64,000 nucleotides of DNA from Microbispora catharanthi (GTDB lineage Bacteria > Actinomycetota > Actinomycetes > Streptosporangiales > Streptosporangiaceae). Where the stretch lies: assembly GCF_006334915.2 (NCBI RefSeq), contig NZ_VDMA02000001.1, positions 558,001-622,000 of the forward strand. The letters are read 5' to 3'. Each line of letters opens with the position of its first letter. Position 1 is the stretch's first letter. The notes beneath the pieces were generated by a model. That model saw nothing but the letters and a program-made list of their open reading frames with translations, did not search any database and was not told the origin of the DNA. Made by a program: the position numbers and the translations under genes. This document shows, piece by piece, positions 53,197-59,800 of this stretch.

Positions 53197-54780
53197 TCAG
53201 AACGGCCAGCCAGCGTGACGGCCCGCCTCCAGCAGCGGGATCAGCCGGAAGCACGCGTCGGAGAACCCGCCGAACTCATGGCGGTTGCCCGAGCCGGTCG
53301 GCATCGCCGCCGCCTTGTATCCGACGAGGTTGAACCCGTACAGCGGCACATGCGCCGGGACCGCGGTCGTGACCCCGCTCGCGTAGTAGCCCGTCATGGT
53401 CTGCATGTCTGAGAGGATCACCGCCCGGTCGTGCCCCTTCCAGGACCTGCACAGCGCGTCGGCGACTTGCGTGCCGTGGCCGACCTCGCCGATCCGTCCG
53501 CAGAAGCGCTCGACCTCGCGCAGCACCGACGCTCCCGGCCGGATCTCGTGCCGGAACGTGCCGTCTGCGAAGCCCACGAGGTCCACCTGGTCGCCGCGCG
53601 CCGCCAAGGTGACGCCGAACAGCGCAGCGGCCTGGACCGGCGTGACCGTCGACCGCGCGGAGACCGCGCCGGACGACATCGACGCCGACGTGTCGACGAG
53701 CACGAGCGTCCGCCCCGGGAATGAGGGCACGTTCCGGGTGGCCAGGGTCAGCGCCGTGTCCAGCGCGTGGCCCCACCGCAGCGACGGCGCCGTCCGGTAC
53801 GCCGAGTAGAAGCGGAACGGCAGCTGCCGCGACCGCGCGACCTCCTCCGGGTTGGTCAGCTTGTCGATGATCTGACCCGCGAGCTCGTCAGTGATGCCGG
53901 CCTCATCGAAGTTGCGCAGGTTCCGAAGCAGCGCCATGTACCCCATGGAGGGAATGACCGCCGCCCAGGCCTGGGCGTCCATCGGGCTCTGCAGCCAGCC
54001 GGCGAGCGCCTCCCAGGTGATGCCCGCGGCAGCCAGGCGGCGCGGGTCGGCCAGCACGGAGCGTCGCTCCCCAACCGGGATAGAGAGCAGCTCGGCCCGG
54101 TCGCGCAGCATGCGCAGCGACTGCGGGACCGGCTTGTCCCGGCCGTGACGCCGGTCGAGCGCGTGAGCGAACAGGTCGCCCTGCCACAGCCGCTTGTCGC
54201 CGGCCGGGGCGGGGTGGACGAGATCGATGACGTCGCCGAAGCGGAAGCCGCGGGCGTCGCTGTCGTACTTCGCCAGGGACCGCTCCGTGTAGAGCCGCTG
54301 AACGGCGTCGGCGATGCCGCGCTTCACCGGCTTCGGGACGGCCCGGCCATACCGCGACGTCCAGTACGCAAGTGCCTCCCCCGGCTCGTCGGCACGCTGC
54401 AGCACGGAGGCGACCAGCTCGCGGTTGCCGCCCTGCAGTCCAGCCGCCAGGCGGGCCCGTACGGCCTCCAATGCGGCCACGACCGGCGCGGACCGCATGT
54501 TCGCCTCGCCGCGCAGCCAGGGCAGGAACCGGGCCATCCAGTCCCCGTCCTCGACGGCCACCTGGTGGACGAGGGCGCGGAAGCGCCCGTCGCGATCGCC
54601 GGCCTTCTCATAGAAGGTGTCCTCGCCCACCATGTTCGAGACGGCGAGGAGGAACAGCTCGGACTTGGCGTCGCGGATGTAGCCGGGCGCGCCCTCGTGC
54701 GTGCGGCCGGTCGGCTTCGCCTCGGTGGTGACCGGGCTGTCGGTCGCGGCCTGGGTCGTGCCACGGTTGAACTTGGACAT
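53197..54780 (-). CDS. rsr: TROVE-domain protein, Ro60/Rsr orthologue
   Basis: 527 residues from ATG 54780. The N-terminal TROVE domain (about 25-345, HEAT-like ring; GYIRDAKSELFLLAVSNMV, then WMARFLPWLRGEANMRSAPV) is followed by a von Willebrand A domain (about 355-527) with the MIDAS motif LVLVDTSASMSS and GHGTQVADAL. Ro60 proteins bind misfolded RNAs in their ring and Y RNAs on the outer surface; bacterial Rsr works with exoribonucleases in RNA quality control and stress survival. The gene is directly preceded by four Y-RNA-like units on the same strand, which strongly supports the assignment. The likely ribosome-binding site GAAGGGG lies in the 3' arm of a hairpin. Confidence 0.93.
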   Translation of the reverse strand: MSKFNRGTTQAATDSPVTTEAKPTGRTHEGAPGYIRDAKSELFLLAVSNMVGEDTFYEKAGDRDGRFRALVHQVAVEDGDWMARFLPWLRGEANMRSAPVVAALEAVRARLAAGLQGGNRELVASVLQRADEPGEALAYWTSRYGRAVPKPVKRGIADAVQRLYTERSLAKYDSDARGFRFGDVIDLVHPAPAGDKRLWQGDLFAHALDRRHGRDKPVPQSLRMLRDRAELLSIPVGERRSVLADPRRLAAAGITWEALAGWLQSPMDAQAWAAVIPSMGYMALLRNLRNFDEAGITDELAGQIIDKLTNPEEVARSRQLPFRFYSAYRTAPSLRWGHALDTALTLATRNVPSFPGRTLVLVDTSASMSSGAVSARSTVTPVQAAALFGVTLAARGDQVDLVGFADGTFRHEIRPGASVLREVERFCGRIGEVGHGTQVADALCRSWKGHDRAVILSDMQTMTGYYASGVTTAVPAHVPLYGFNLVGYKAAAMPTGSGNRHEFGGFSDACFRLIPLLEAGRHAGWPF

Positions 54781-54785
54781 GAAAA

Positions 54786-54814
54786 CGGGCCCCTTCCGCG
54801 ATGGGAGGAGCCCG
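54786..54814 (-). terminator. terminator/attenuator hairpin overlapping the TROVE ribosome-binding site
   Basis: On the minus strand, CGGGCTCCTCCC (54814-54803) pairs with GGAAGGGGCCCG (54797-54786) around loop ATCGC and is followed directly by TTTTC and then the TROVE ATG at 54780. The 3' arm contains the GAAGGGG ribosome-binding site, so folding would both end the upstream RNA and hide the start site. Confidence 0.6.
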
Positions 54815-54826
54815 CGTCCAGAGACC

Positions 54827-54953
54827 GTGCCCGAGATCAAGTCGGTGAAGCCACGTGGTGCTCTGCCAACTGAGCTACGGAGACCGAAGCCCCCGACTGG
54901 ACTCGAACCAGTGACAACCCCATTAACAGTGGAAGTAGGCCTCGCCTGCGCAC
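54827..54953 (-). ncRNA. yrlA: Y-RNA-like unit D with tRNA mimic (YrlA-like)
   Basis: Read on the minus strand: GTGC (54953-54950) pairs with GCAC (54830-54827). Inner stem GGCGAGGCC (54946-54938) pairs with GGCTTCACC (54852-54844) with one A/C mismatch; then CTACTTC. The enclosed mimic is a T-arm ACTGG/CCAGT with loop TTCGAGT (54912-54896). A 7-bp acceptor stem (54895-54889 with 54884-54878) closed by a TTCG tetraloop follows, then a canonical D-arm TAGCTCAGTTGGCAGAGCA (54877-54859). TTGATCTCGG (54840-54831) ends the unit. The order T-arm, acceptor, D-arm is a circularly permuted tRNA, as in known bacterial Y RNAs. Confidence 0.85.
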
Positions 54954-54971
54954 CGAGCACGCTCTGAAGTT

Positions 54972-55078
54972 GTGTTCCCCCCGAGATCAAGGTGACTGCG
55001 GCTTGCCCGCCAATCGGGCGACAGCCCCAGACGGGGGCTGAAAGGAATCGAACCTCGAAGTAACCGCTGTCGGCGCAC
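54972..55078 (-). ncRNA. yrlA: Y-RNA-like unit C with tRNA mimic
   Basis: Inner stem GAC-A-GCGG (55071-55064) pairs with CCGC-A-GTC (55001-54994) with an A/A mismatch; GGTTACTTC follows the 5' strand. T-arm GAGG/CCTT with loop TTCGATT (55056-55042), perfect 7-bp acceptor stem CAGCCCC/GGGGCTG closed by CGTCT (55040-55022), D-arm GCCCG/CGGGC enclosing ATTGG (55019-55005). TTGATCTCGG at 54990-54981. The outer GTGC closes less well here (GAACAC on the 3' side). Confidence 0.8.
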
Positions 55079-55098
55079 CGGGAGGTGCATATGAAGTT

Positions 55099-55231
55099 GT
55101 GCCCCCCGAGATCAAATTCGGCGACGGGGTACGTAAGCGTCTTAGGCCACTAGACGACGCCGAACGAGTCGGCGGCGGGATTCGAACCCGCGTTGCTCCT
55201 TTGGAAGAGGAAGTAGCCGTTGCCTTCGCAC
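55099..55231 (-). ncRNA. yrlA: Y-RNA-like unit B with tRNA mimic
   Basis: Outer GTGC (55231-55228) pairs with GCAC (55102-55099). Inner stem GGC-A-ACGG (55224-55217) pairs with CCGT-C-GCC (55127-55120), again with a mismatch after three pairs; then CTACTTCC. T-arm GCGGG/CCCGC with loop TTCGAAT (55191-55175), acceptor CGCCGA/TCGGCG closed by CTCGT (55174-55158), D-arm CGTC/GACG with loop TAGTGGCCTAA (55156-55138). TTGATCTCGG at 55115-55106. A hairpin GCACC-TCCC-GGTGC joins this unit to each neighbour. Confidence 0.85.
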
Positions 55232-55378
55232 CGGGAGGTGCATATCAAGTTGTGCGCTCCAGAGGTCGGGGACGGCGACCGGCGTAGTTTCACCCAAAGA
55301 AGTAGCCGGAGCCTTCGCACCTGGAACACCAGGAAGCCTAGCCATCTCCTGCGCCTCGCCGCTTCCCATTTTTGCCAT
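55142..55378 (-). CDS. possible short leader ORF overlapping Y-RNA units A and B
   Basis: ATG 55378 has CGGAG 5-6 nt upstream and opens MAKMGSGEAQEMARLPGVPG for 78 codons, running through unit A and into unit B. The latter half is translated structural RNA and is unlikely to be selected as protein. It could be a translated leader whose ribosomes affect folding or processing of the array, or chance. Confidence 0.25.
   Translation of the reverse strand: MAKMGSGEAQEMARLPGVPGAKAPATSLGETTPVAVPDLWSAQLDMHLPVRRQRLLPLPKEQRGFESRRRLVRRRLVA
55252..55320 (-). ncRNA. minimal Y-RNA-like unit A, no tRNA mimic
   Basis: Its first 23 bases match unit B at 21 positions (GTGCGAAGGC-NN-CGGCTACTTC). GTGC (55320-55317) pairs with GCAC (55255-55252), and GGC-T-CCGG (55313-55306) pairs with CCGG-TC-GCC (55282-55274), preserving the asymmetric mismatch. 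Only a ~23-nt loop is enclosed, so the T-arm/acceptor/D-arm module is absent. It is the promoter-proximal unit and is preceded by a CTGG-TGTT-CCAG hairpin (55321-55332). Confidence 0.65.
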
Positions 55379-55785
55379 GCGAACTCCGTGCACCCGGGAA
55401 GCATTGTCCGGATTTGTATCGCACAGGATGGGAGCCAGCCGGACATGCAGGAACGCTGAGAAACCGGCCATATGAGCGACGCGTCATCAATCCAACGCCC
55501 CCAGCAACAGGAGTCACGCAGGTGGAACTCAGGTCGAATCGGTCCGGTCCCGTCCGTGTCGGCGCCAGTAGGGGCGACCAGCGCTGGTGGCGGGCGCAGT
55601 TCGATGAGTTGATGCAGTTGGTGGCGGGCCGGTTCGCCCGGGCGGCGATGTCTCGGCGCGGCTGGGCCAGTGCGGTCGTGATGGCCGCTGCCCCGACCGC
55701 CGTCCTCGTACAGCGCGATGTGCGCGGCGGCTGCGTGAAGAGGCCCGCGGACATCGCCGATCCGGGCCTCTTCGGGTCTGGCAGG
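55333..55785. promoter_or_regulatory. upstream region of the Y-RNA/TROVE transcript
   Basis: Between unit A and the unknown gene ending at 55786 no convincing gene is seen. The promoter for the leftward Y-RNA/TROVE transcript should lie here (about 55380-55480); I cannot identify convincing -35/-10 boxes. Confidence 0.35.
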
Positions 55786-56124
55786 TCACCGCCCGGGTGT
55801 TTCAGACATCTCAGAGAGGAGCCGACGGATCTTTCGGACGAGTCGGAGGCTGTTCACCGCAGTCTCCCACCCGAGGCCACCCGGGGTGATCTCGAGCTCG
55901 ACCCGCCCTGCGCGGTGGGCGATGGTGACGTGGGCGCAGAACAGCCTATTGGAACCCCGGCCCACCAGAACCGTGTCGGCTGTGGCGGGTCGTGGCTTGG
56001 CCAGCGGCTTGCGGCTTGTGCGCAGGCCCGGGAGTACGTTGTATCCCGGGCCCAGACGAGAGCGCAGGAGGTCGGCGAGCTCCTGTCCAGTGAGATCGGA
56101 TCGGTTGACGGTGAGGGTGGACAT
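55786..56124 (-). CDS. small protein, unknown, TetR-linked
   Basis: 112 residues from ATG 56124 with GGAG 7 nt upstream. Starts MSTLTVNRSDLTGQELADLL, contains TADTVLVGRGSNRLFCAHVT and a basic C-terminal helix. No membrane segment or known motif. It is divergent from a TetR gene with a perfect operator-like dyad between, so it is probably regulated by it. Function not recognised. Confidence 0.6.
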   Translation of the reverse strand: MSTLTVNRSDLTGQELADLLRSRLGPGYNVLPGLRTSRKPLAKPRPATADTVLVGRGSNRLFCAHVTIAHRAGRVELEITPGGLGWETAVNSLRLVRKIRRLLSEMSETPGR

Positions 56125-56161
56125 GGCAGGTCTCCGTTCGTGACCAGGACGCAGCATTAAG

Positions 56162-56199
56162 TGATACAAGAATGTATCAACTGAGACGGAGATGTATCA
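56162..56199. promoter_or_regulatory. TetR operator candidate TGATACA-N4-TGTATCA
   Basis: Perfect 7-bp arms (56162-56168, 56173-56179) plus a further half-site TGTATCA at 56193-56199 overlapping the TetR start, in the interval between the divergent genes. Confidence 0.65.
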
Positions 56200-56818
56200 A
56201 TTGAAGATGGCGGGGCAGTTCGACGAACCGTCCTCCGAGTTGCGGGTCGATGCCCGGCGCAACCAGAAGCGGATCCTGCTGGCCGCAGCCCGTCTGCTGG
56301 CCGACGACCCGGCGGCGAGCATCCAGCGCATCGCGGACGAGGCGCAACTCGCCCGGCCGACGGTCTATCGCCGCTATCCGACTCGGGAGGCGCTGATCGA
56401 TGCGATCGCTCAGGAGGCGATCGGCGAGTTCGCCACGGCGCTGGATGAGGCGGGTGCGGCCGGCGAAGACACGGCGTCGACCCTCGGCCGTCTCATCCGC
56501 GCGCTGGCGCGGATCGGTGCGGATTACCCGACCGTGCTGCAGAGCGCGCATGCCCACGACACCGCTTCCCTGGTCGACCGCGTCGACGAGTTGATCGCCC
56601 GCGGCCAGGCGCAGGGCGTGATACGCGCCGACGTCACGTCAGACGTCCTGCGTCACGCGTTGTTCGGAGCGCTTTCCGCAAGCCTGCGCCTCGCCCGCGA
56701 CCCGTCTGCGAGAGGCTTGACAGCTGACGAGATAGGCGCGCAGGTTGCTGCCATCATCGTCGACGGTCTGCGATCCAAACCGGCCCAGACGGCTAAGCCC
56801 GATACCTACGAACCATGA
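56192..56818 (+). CDS. TetR-family repressor
   Basis: 208 residues from ATG 56192; since GGAG directly abuts this ATG, TTG 56201 or ATG 56207 may be the true start. HTH reads IQRIADEAQLARPTVYRRYP. Autoregulation is likely because an operator half-site overlaps the start codon. Divergent target is the 112-residue unknown protein. Confidence 0.88.
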   Translation: MYQLKMAGQFDEPSSELRVDARRNQKRILLAAARLLADDPAASIQRIADEAQLARPTVYRRYPTREALIDAIAQEAIGEFATALDEAGAAGEDTASTLGRLIRALARIGADYPTVLQSAHAHDTASLVDRVDELIARGQAQGVIRADVTSDVLRHALFGALSASLRLARDPSARGLTADEIGAQVAAIIVDGLRSKPAQTAKPDTYEP

Positions 56819-57315
56819 CAAGGGTGCGACTCTCTTCGGCGGGTGCAGCTGTTTCGCAGGGACTGGGGTGATCACGTGGTGAGGGTGTACGCGTCCTGGT
56901 GCCGGGATCTCCTGCACCTCCACTACTCACTCACGCCCGAAGCAGGCTGAGTCTTTGTTGCGACCGTCCGTGCATGCCACCAGTGGCCCGCGAACGGGGG
57001 GATCGACGTCGACATCGTTCGGATGAGCCCGGCGGGGCTTTCCGCTCGCCGAGGAGGCCAGCCGCAGCCGGCTGCGAAGGGCCGGGCAGCGGCACGCCGC
57101 CCGAGCTGACGCGGCGCCTGCAGAGCCAGAACTGTGACGGTCTGCAGCGTGCCTCCCATCGGCCTGGCGGTGTTCGACCGGTCGGCTCTGCCCGCCGAGG
57201 CCATTGGCCGCTGCTGGTCGCAGGGCCGCTTGCTGGCGTGGCCGGCAGATGTTCCGTAAGGGGACCGCCTTACAGAACATCACCGGGCCTCCCGTGCGAG
57301 ATGCGTCCGTGGGCG
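56819..57315. other. gap without gene, contains a strong dyad
   Basis: About 500 bp with no recognisable protein; codon bias is absent. The only clear structure is the inverted repeat at 57248-57281, listed separately. Probably the remains of a deleted gene and its promoter. Confidence 0.45.
57248..57281. promoter_or_regulatory. 34-bp dyad (two 14-base arms, one mismatch), orphan operator candidate
   Basis: GATGTTC-C-GTAAGG (57248-57261) pairs with CCTTAC-A-GAACATC (57268-57281) around GGACCG. It resembles TetR-type operators of exporter promoters, but no start codon with a gene follows on either side within 100 bp except the convergent 3' end of the sigma gene. Confidence 0.5.
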
Positions 57316-58557
57316 CTACCGCAGTTGGTCGCGGCGGCGGGTCAGGTAGGCGGTCTCGGCGGTGTTGCCTGCCAGGTCGATGGCCCGGTCGTAGGCCGCG
57401 CGCGACTGCCGGCTGTGGCCCAGCCGGCGCAGCAGGTCGGCGCGGGTGGCGTGGTAGGCGTGATAGCCGGCCAACTTGTGCTCAAGACGGTCGAGGGCCG
57501 CCAGTGCCACCTCCGGCCCGTCGAGCTCGGCGACCGCGATGGCCCGGTTGAGGGCGATGATCGGCGAGGAGTCGAGGCGGACGAGCTGGTCGTAGAGGGC
57601 GAGGACCTGCGACCAGTCGGTGTCGCGCATGTCGCGGGCGGAGGTGTGCACCGCGTTGATCGCCGCGAGGATCTGGTAGCGACCCGGAGCCACCCCGGCA
57701 GCGGCAGCGGCCAGGCGCTCGCGCACCAGCCGATGACCCTCGGCGATCAGTTCCATGTCCCAGGCGCCGCGGTCCTGCTCCGCTAGGGGGACCAGTTCGC
57801 CGCTGGCCGAGACCCGGGCGGGGCGGCGGGCCTCGATGAGCAGCATCAGCGCCAGCAGGCCGGCGACCTCACCGTCGTCCGGCAGGAGGGCACGGATCAG
57901 GCGGGTGAGCCGGATCGCCTCGATGGTCAGCTCGTGTCGTACGGGATCGGTGTCGGGGCCGCTGGCCAGGTAGCCCTCGTTGAAGACGAGGAACAGGACG
58001 GCCAGGACGCCGGCGATACGAGCCGGCAGATCGTCGGCGGACGGCATCCGATAGGGGATGCGAGCCGCTTTGATCTTTGCCTTCGCGCGGGTGATGCGCT
58101 GCCCCATGGCGCTCTCGGCCACCAGGAAGGCGCGGGCGATCTCGGGCATGGTCAGGCCGGCGACCATACGCAGCGTCAATGCCACGCGCGCTTCCATCGC
58201 CAGCGCCGGGTGACAGCAGGTGAAGATCAGCCGGAGCCGGTCGTCGTCGATGGCGCCGAGAGGCTCGGGCGGGATGTTGTCGTGCAGCATCTGAGCCTCC
58301 TTGTGCTTGTCGTCGCGTTTGTTCTCGCGCCGGATCCGGTCGATGGCTTTGCGGTTCGCGGTGGTGGTCAGCCAGGCGCCCGGGTTGGGGGGTACGCCGT
58401 CGGCCCGCCACCGCTCGACGGCGGTTGCGAACGCCTCGGCCGCCGCCTCCTCGGCGATGTCGAGGTCACCGAAGCGCCTGGTCAGGGAGGCGACCACCCG
58501 TGCCCACTCCTCATGGTGAGCCTGGGTGATCGCCTCACGGACGTCGATCCTGTTCAC
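57316..58557 (-). CDS. ECF42-type RNA polymerase sigma factor
   Basis: 413 residues. Region 2 (FGDLDIAEEAAAEAFATAVE), region 4 (RMVAGLTMPEIARAFLVAES) and a long C-terminal TPR-like extension (about 185-413; LIRALLPDDGEVAGLLALML, ALNRAIAVAEL). This architecture defines ECF42, whose C-terminal extension is needed for activity and which is encoded next to DGPF/YCII proteins. The start overlaps the stop of the upstream DGPF gene (ATGA). No anti-sigma gene is present, as usual for the group. Confidence 0.92.
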   Translation of the reverse strand: MNRIDVREAITQAHHEEWARVVASLTRRFGDLDIAEEAAAEAFATAVERWRADGVPPNPGAWLTTTANRKAIDRIRRENKRDDKHKEAQMLHDNIPPEPLGAIDDDRLRLIFTCCHPALAMEARVALTLRMVAGLTMPEIARAFLVAESAMGQRITRAKAKIKAARIPYRMPSADDLPARIAGVLAVLFLVFNEGYLASGPDTDPVRHELTIEAIRLTRLIRALLPDDGEVAGLLALMLLIEARRPARVSASGELVPLAEQDRGAWDMELIAEGHRLVRERLAAAAAGVAPGRYQILAAINAVHTSARDMRDTDWSQVLALYDQLVRLDSSPIIALNRAIAVAELDGPEVALAALDRLEHKLAGYHAYHATRADLLRRLGHSRQSRAAYDRAIDLAGNTAETAYLTRRRDQLR

Positions 58558-58877
58558 AGGAACGGCCGCACCTCGACTTTCCGATTGCAGGCCTTCGACC
58601 CCTCGGCTGCCAGCTTGAGCGCCACGTCGAGGTCGGCTGCCTCGATGATCCAGAAGCCGGCGAGGTACTCCTTCGACTCCAGGAAGGGCCCGTCGGCGAA
58701 CATCGCCTCCCCACCCCGGTTGTCGATGACGGTGGCCGTGTCGGGCGAGGCGAGGCCGCCGGCGAAAACCCAGTGGCCCTCGGCCTGGAGCCGATCGTTG
58801 AACACGTCGATCGCAGCATCCTCGTCCGGGGTGGCGAGGCCGGCCTGATCGTGGATCACGGAAACCAGGTACTGCAT
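58554..58877 (-). CDS. YCII/DGPF-domain protein, ECF42 partner
   Basis: 107 residues. MQYLVSVIHDQAGLATPDED, GGLASPDTATVIDNRG, the signature MFADGPFLESKEYLAGFW and VEVRPFL are diagnostic of YCII-related DGPF proteins, the standard neighbours and targets of ECF42 sigma factors. Exact biochemistry unknown. Coupled by ATGA overlap to the sigma gene. Confidence 0.9.
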   Translation of the reverse strand: MQYLVSVIHDQAGLATPDEDAAIDVFNDRLQAEGHWVFAGGLASPDTATVIDNRGGEAMFADGPFLESKEYLAGFWIIEAADLDVALKLAAEGSKACNRKVEVRPFL

Positions 58878-58897
58878 CTGGAGATCCTCTCCTGTGG

Positions 58898-58907
58898 TGT
58901 CAAGACA
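58898..58907. promoter_or_regulatory. TGTC-AA-GACA dyad upstream of the DGPF/ECF42 operon
   Basis: Located 20 bp upstream of the DGPF start codon. TGTC resembles the -35 core of ECF42 promoters, but spacing to the start would be short. Confidence 0.3.
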
Positions 58908-58931
58908 GCGTGGTTCGGCGGTTCGGGCACT

Positions 58932-59552
58932 TCAAGCTGTTGCATACTGCGGGCGCCCGGCCGGCCGGTAGACCTGGATCGTCACGCCCTTCGAGTCGAC
59001 GCGCGACTCGACCAGGTCGAGCGCGAGATCCGGGCCGGTTTCCGGGAACAGTCTCGCGCCCTGGCCGAGGATCACCGGGATCACGATCAGAGTCATCTCG
59101 TCGACCAGACCGTTCTCCAGCAGCCACCGGGTCAGGGTGCCACTGCCGTGCACCTGCAGCTCACCGCCCGGCTTGGCCTTCAGGTCCGCGACGGCGGTCA
59201 CAAGGTCGTCGGACAGGACGGTGGTGCCCGACCACGCCGGATCGGCGAGTGTGCTCGATGCCACGTACTTGGGCCGTGTGTTCAACGCTCGCGCGACAGG
59301 CTCCCAGCCCGGGACATCCTGGACCGTCCAGGACCCCCACGAGCCGGCGAACAGCTCGTAGGTCCGCCGGCCGAGCAGGAACGCGTCGGCGCGCTGGTAG
59401 GTCTGGTTGATGAACGCGTGCGTCTCGTTGTCGCCCTTGCCCAGAGCCCATCCGCCGCGCTCGAATCCGTTCCTGCGGTCCTCATCCGACGCGCCGCCGT
59501 TTCCCTGCATCACTCCATCGATGGTGACCTGAGTCATGGTCGTCAGCTTCAT
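58932..59552 (-). CDS. RibD C-terminal/dihydrofolate-reductase-like protein
   Basis: 206 residues from ATG 59552; the longer open frame is not coding-like. LTTMTQVTIDGVMQGNGG, LLGRRTYELFAGSWG, ELQVHGSGTLTRWLLENGLV and the C-terminal LIVIPVILGQGARLF match the DHFR/RibD-C fold common in actinomycetes, probably an NADPH-dependent reductase of unknown substrate. Same strand as, and 54 bp upstream of, the ECF42/DGPF operon; such reductases often belong to ECF42 regulons. Confidence 0.85.
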   Translation of the reverse strand: MKLTTMTQVTIDGVMQGNGGASDEDRRNGFERGGWALGKGDNETHAFINQTYQRADAFLLGRRTYELFAGSWGSWTVQDVPGWEPVARALNTRPKYVASSTLADPAWSGTTVLSDDLVTAVADLKAKPGGELQVHGSGTLTRWLLENGLVDEMTLIVIPVILGQGARLFPETGPDLALDLVESRVDSKGVTIQVYRPAGRPQYATA

Positions 59553-59644
59553 GATCGCGGTTCCTCTGCCGTGGCGCCGCCCCCTTGCGGGCGGTCTCAC
59601 CCCTGCTACGAACACCACCGCCCCGATCCGACACCGCCTCCCGA

Positions 59645-59800
59645 GACTTCTTTGAAAAACTTTCCGGGACGCCGCCCGACGGCAGCGAGCTACCCGAACC
59701 GCGGACCCGCTCGACGTCCCCGGCCTCGGTCGCGCTGTCAAAGGATCTGCGCAAGCGGGGCTGGAAGTTCGTCGGCCCGAGGCTCACCCCGCCCGCGTAG
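59645..59800 (+). pseudogene. C-terminal scar of DNA-3-methyladenine glycosylase I
   Basis: The frame reads SPASVALSKDLRKRGWKFVG followed by P and a short unrelated tail. The match to the Tag motif (ESxALSKDLKKRGWKFVGPTT) is precise, but the rest of the enzyme, including its zinc ligands, is missing. Confidence 0.6.

Noticed and set aside
53767-54873. Long plus-strand frame opposite the TROVE gene
   Set aside because: Antisense shadow of the TROVE/vWA coding sequence and the Y-RNA region.
54841-55200. Canonical tRNA genes (segments with TTCGAATCC and TAGCTCAGTTGGCAGAGC)
   Set aside because: The T-arm comes before the D-arm, the acceptor ends are joined by a short loop and there is no anticodon arm, so these are permuted tRNA mimics inside Y-RNA units rather than functional tRNAs.
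54827-55332. CRISPR array
   Set aside because: The repeats are structured, of unequal period (roughly 85-150 bp) and diverged; there are no short identical repeats with unique spacers and no cas genes.
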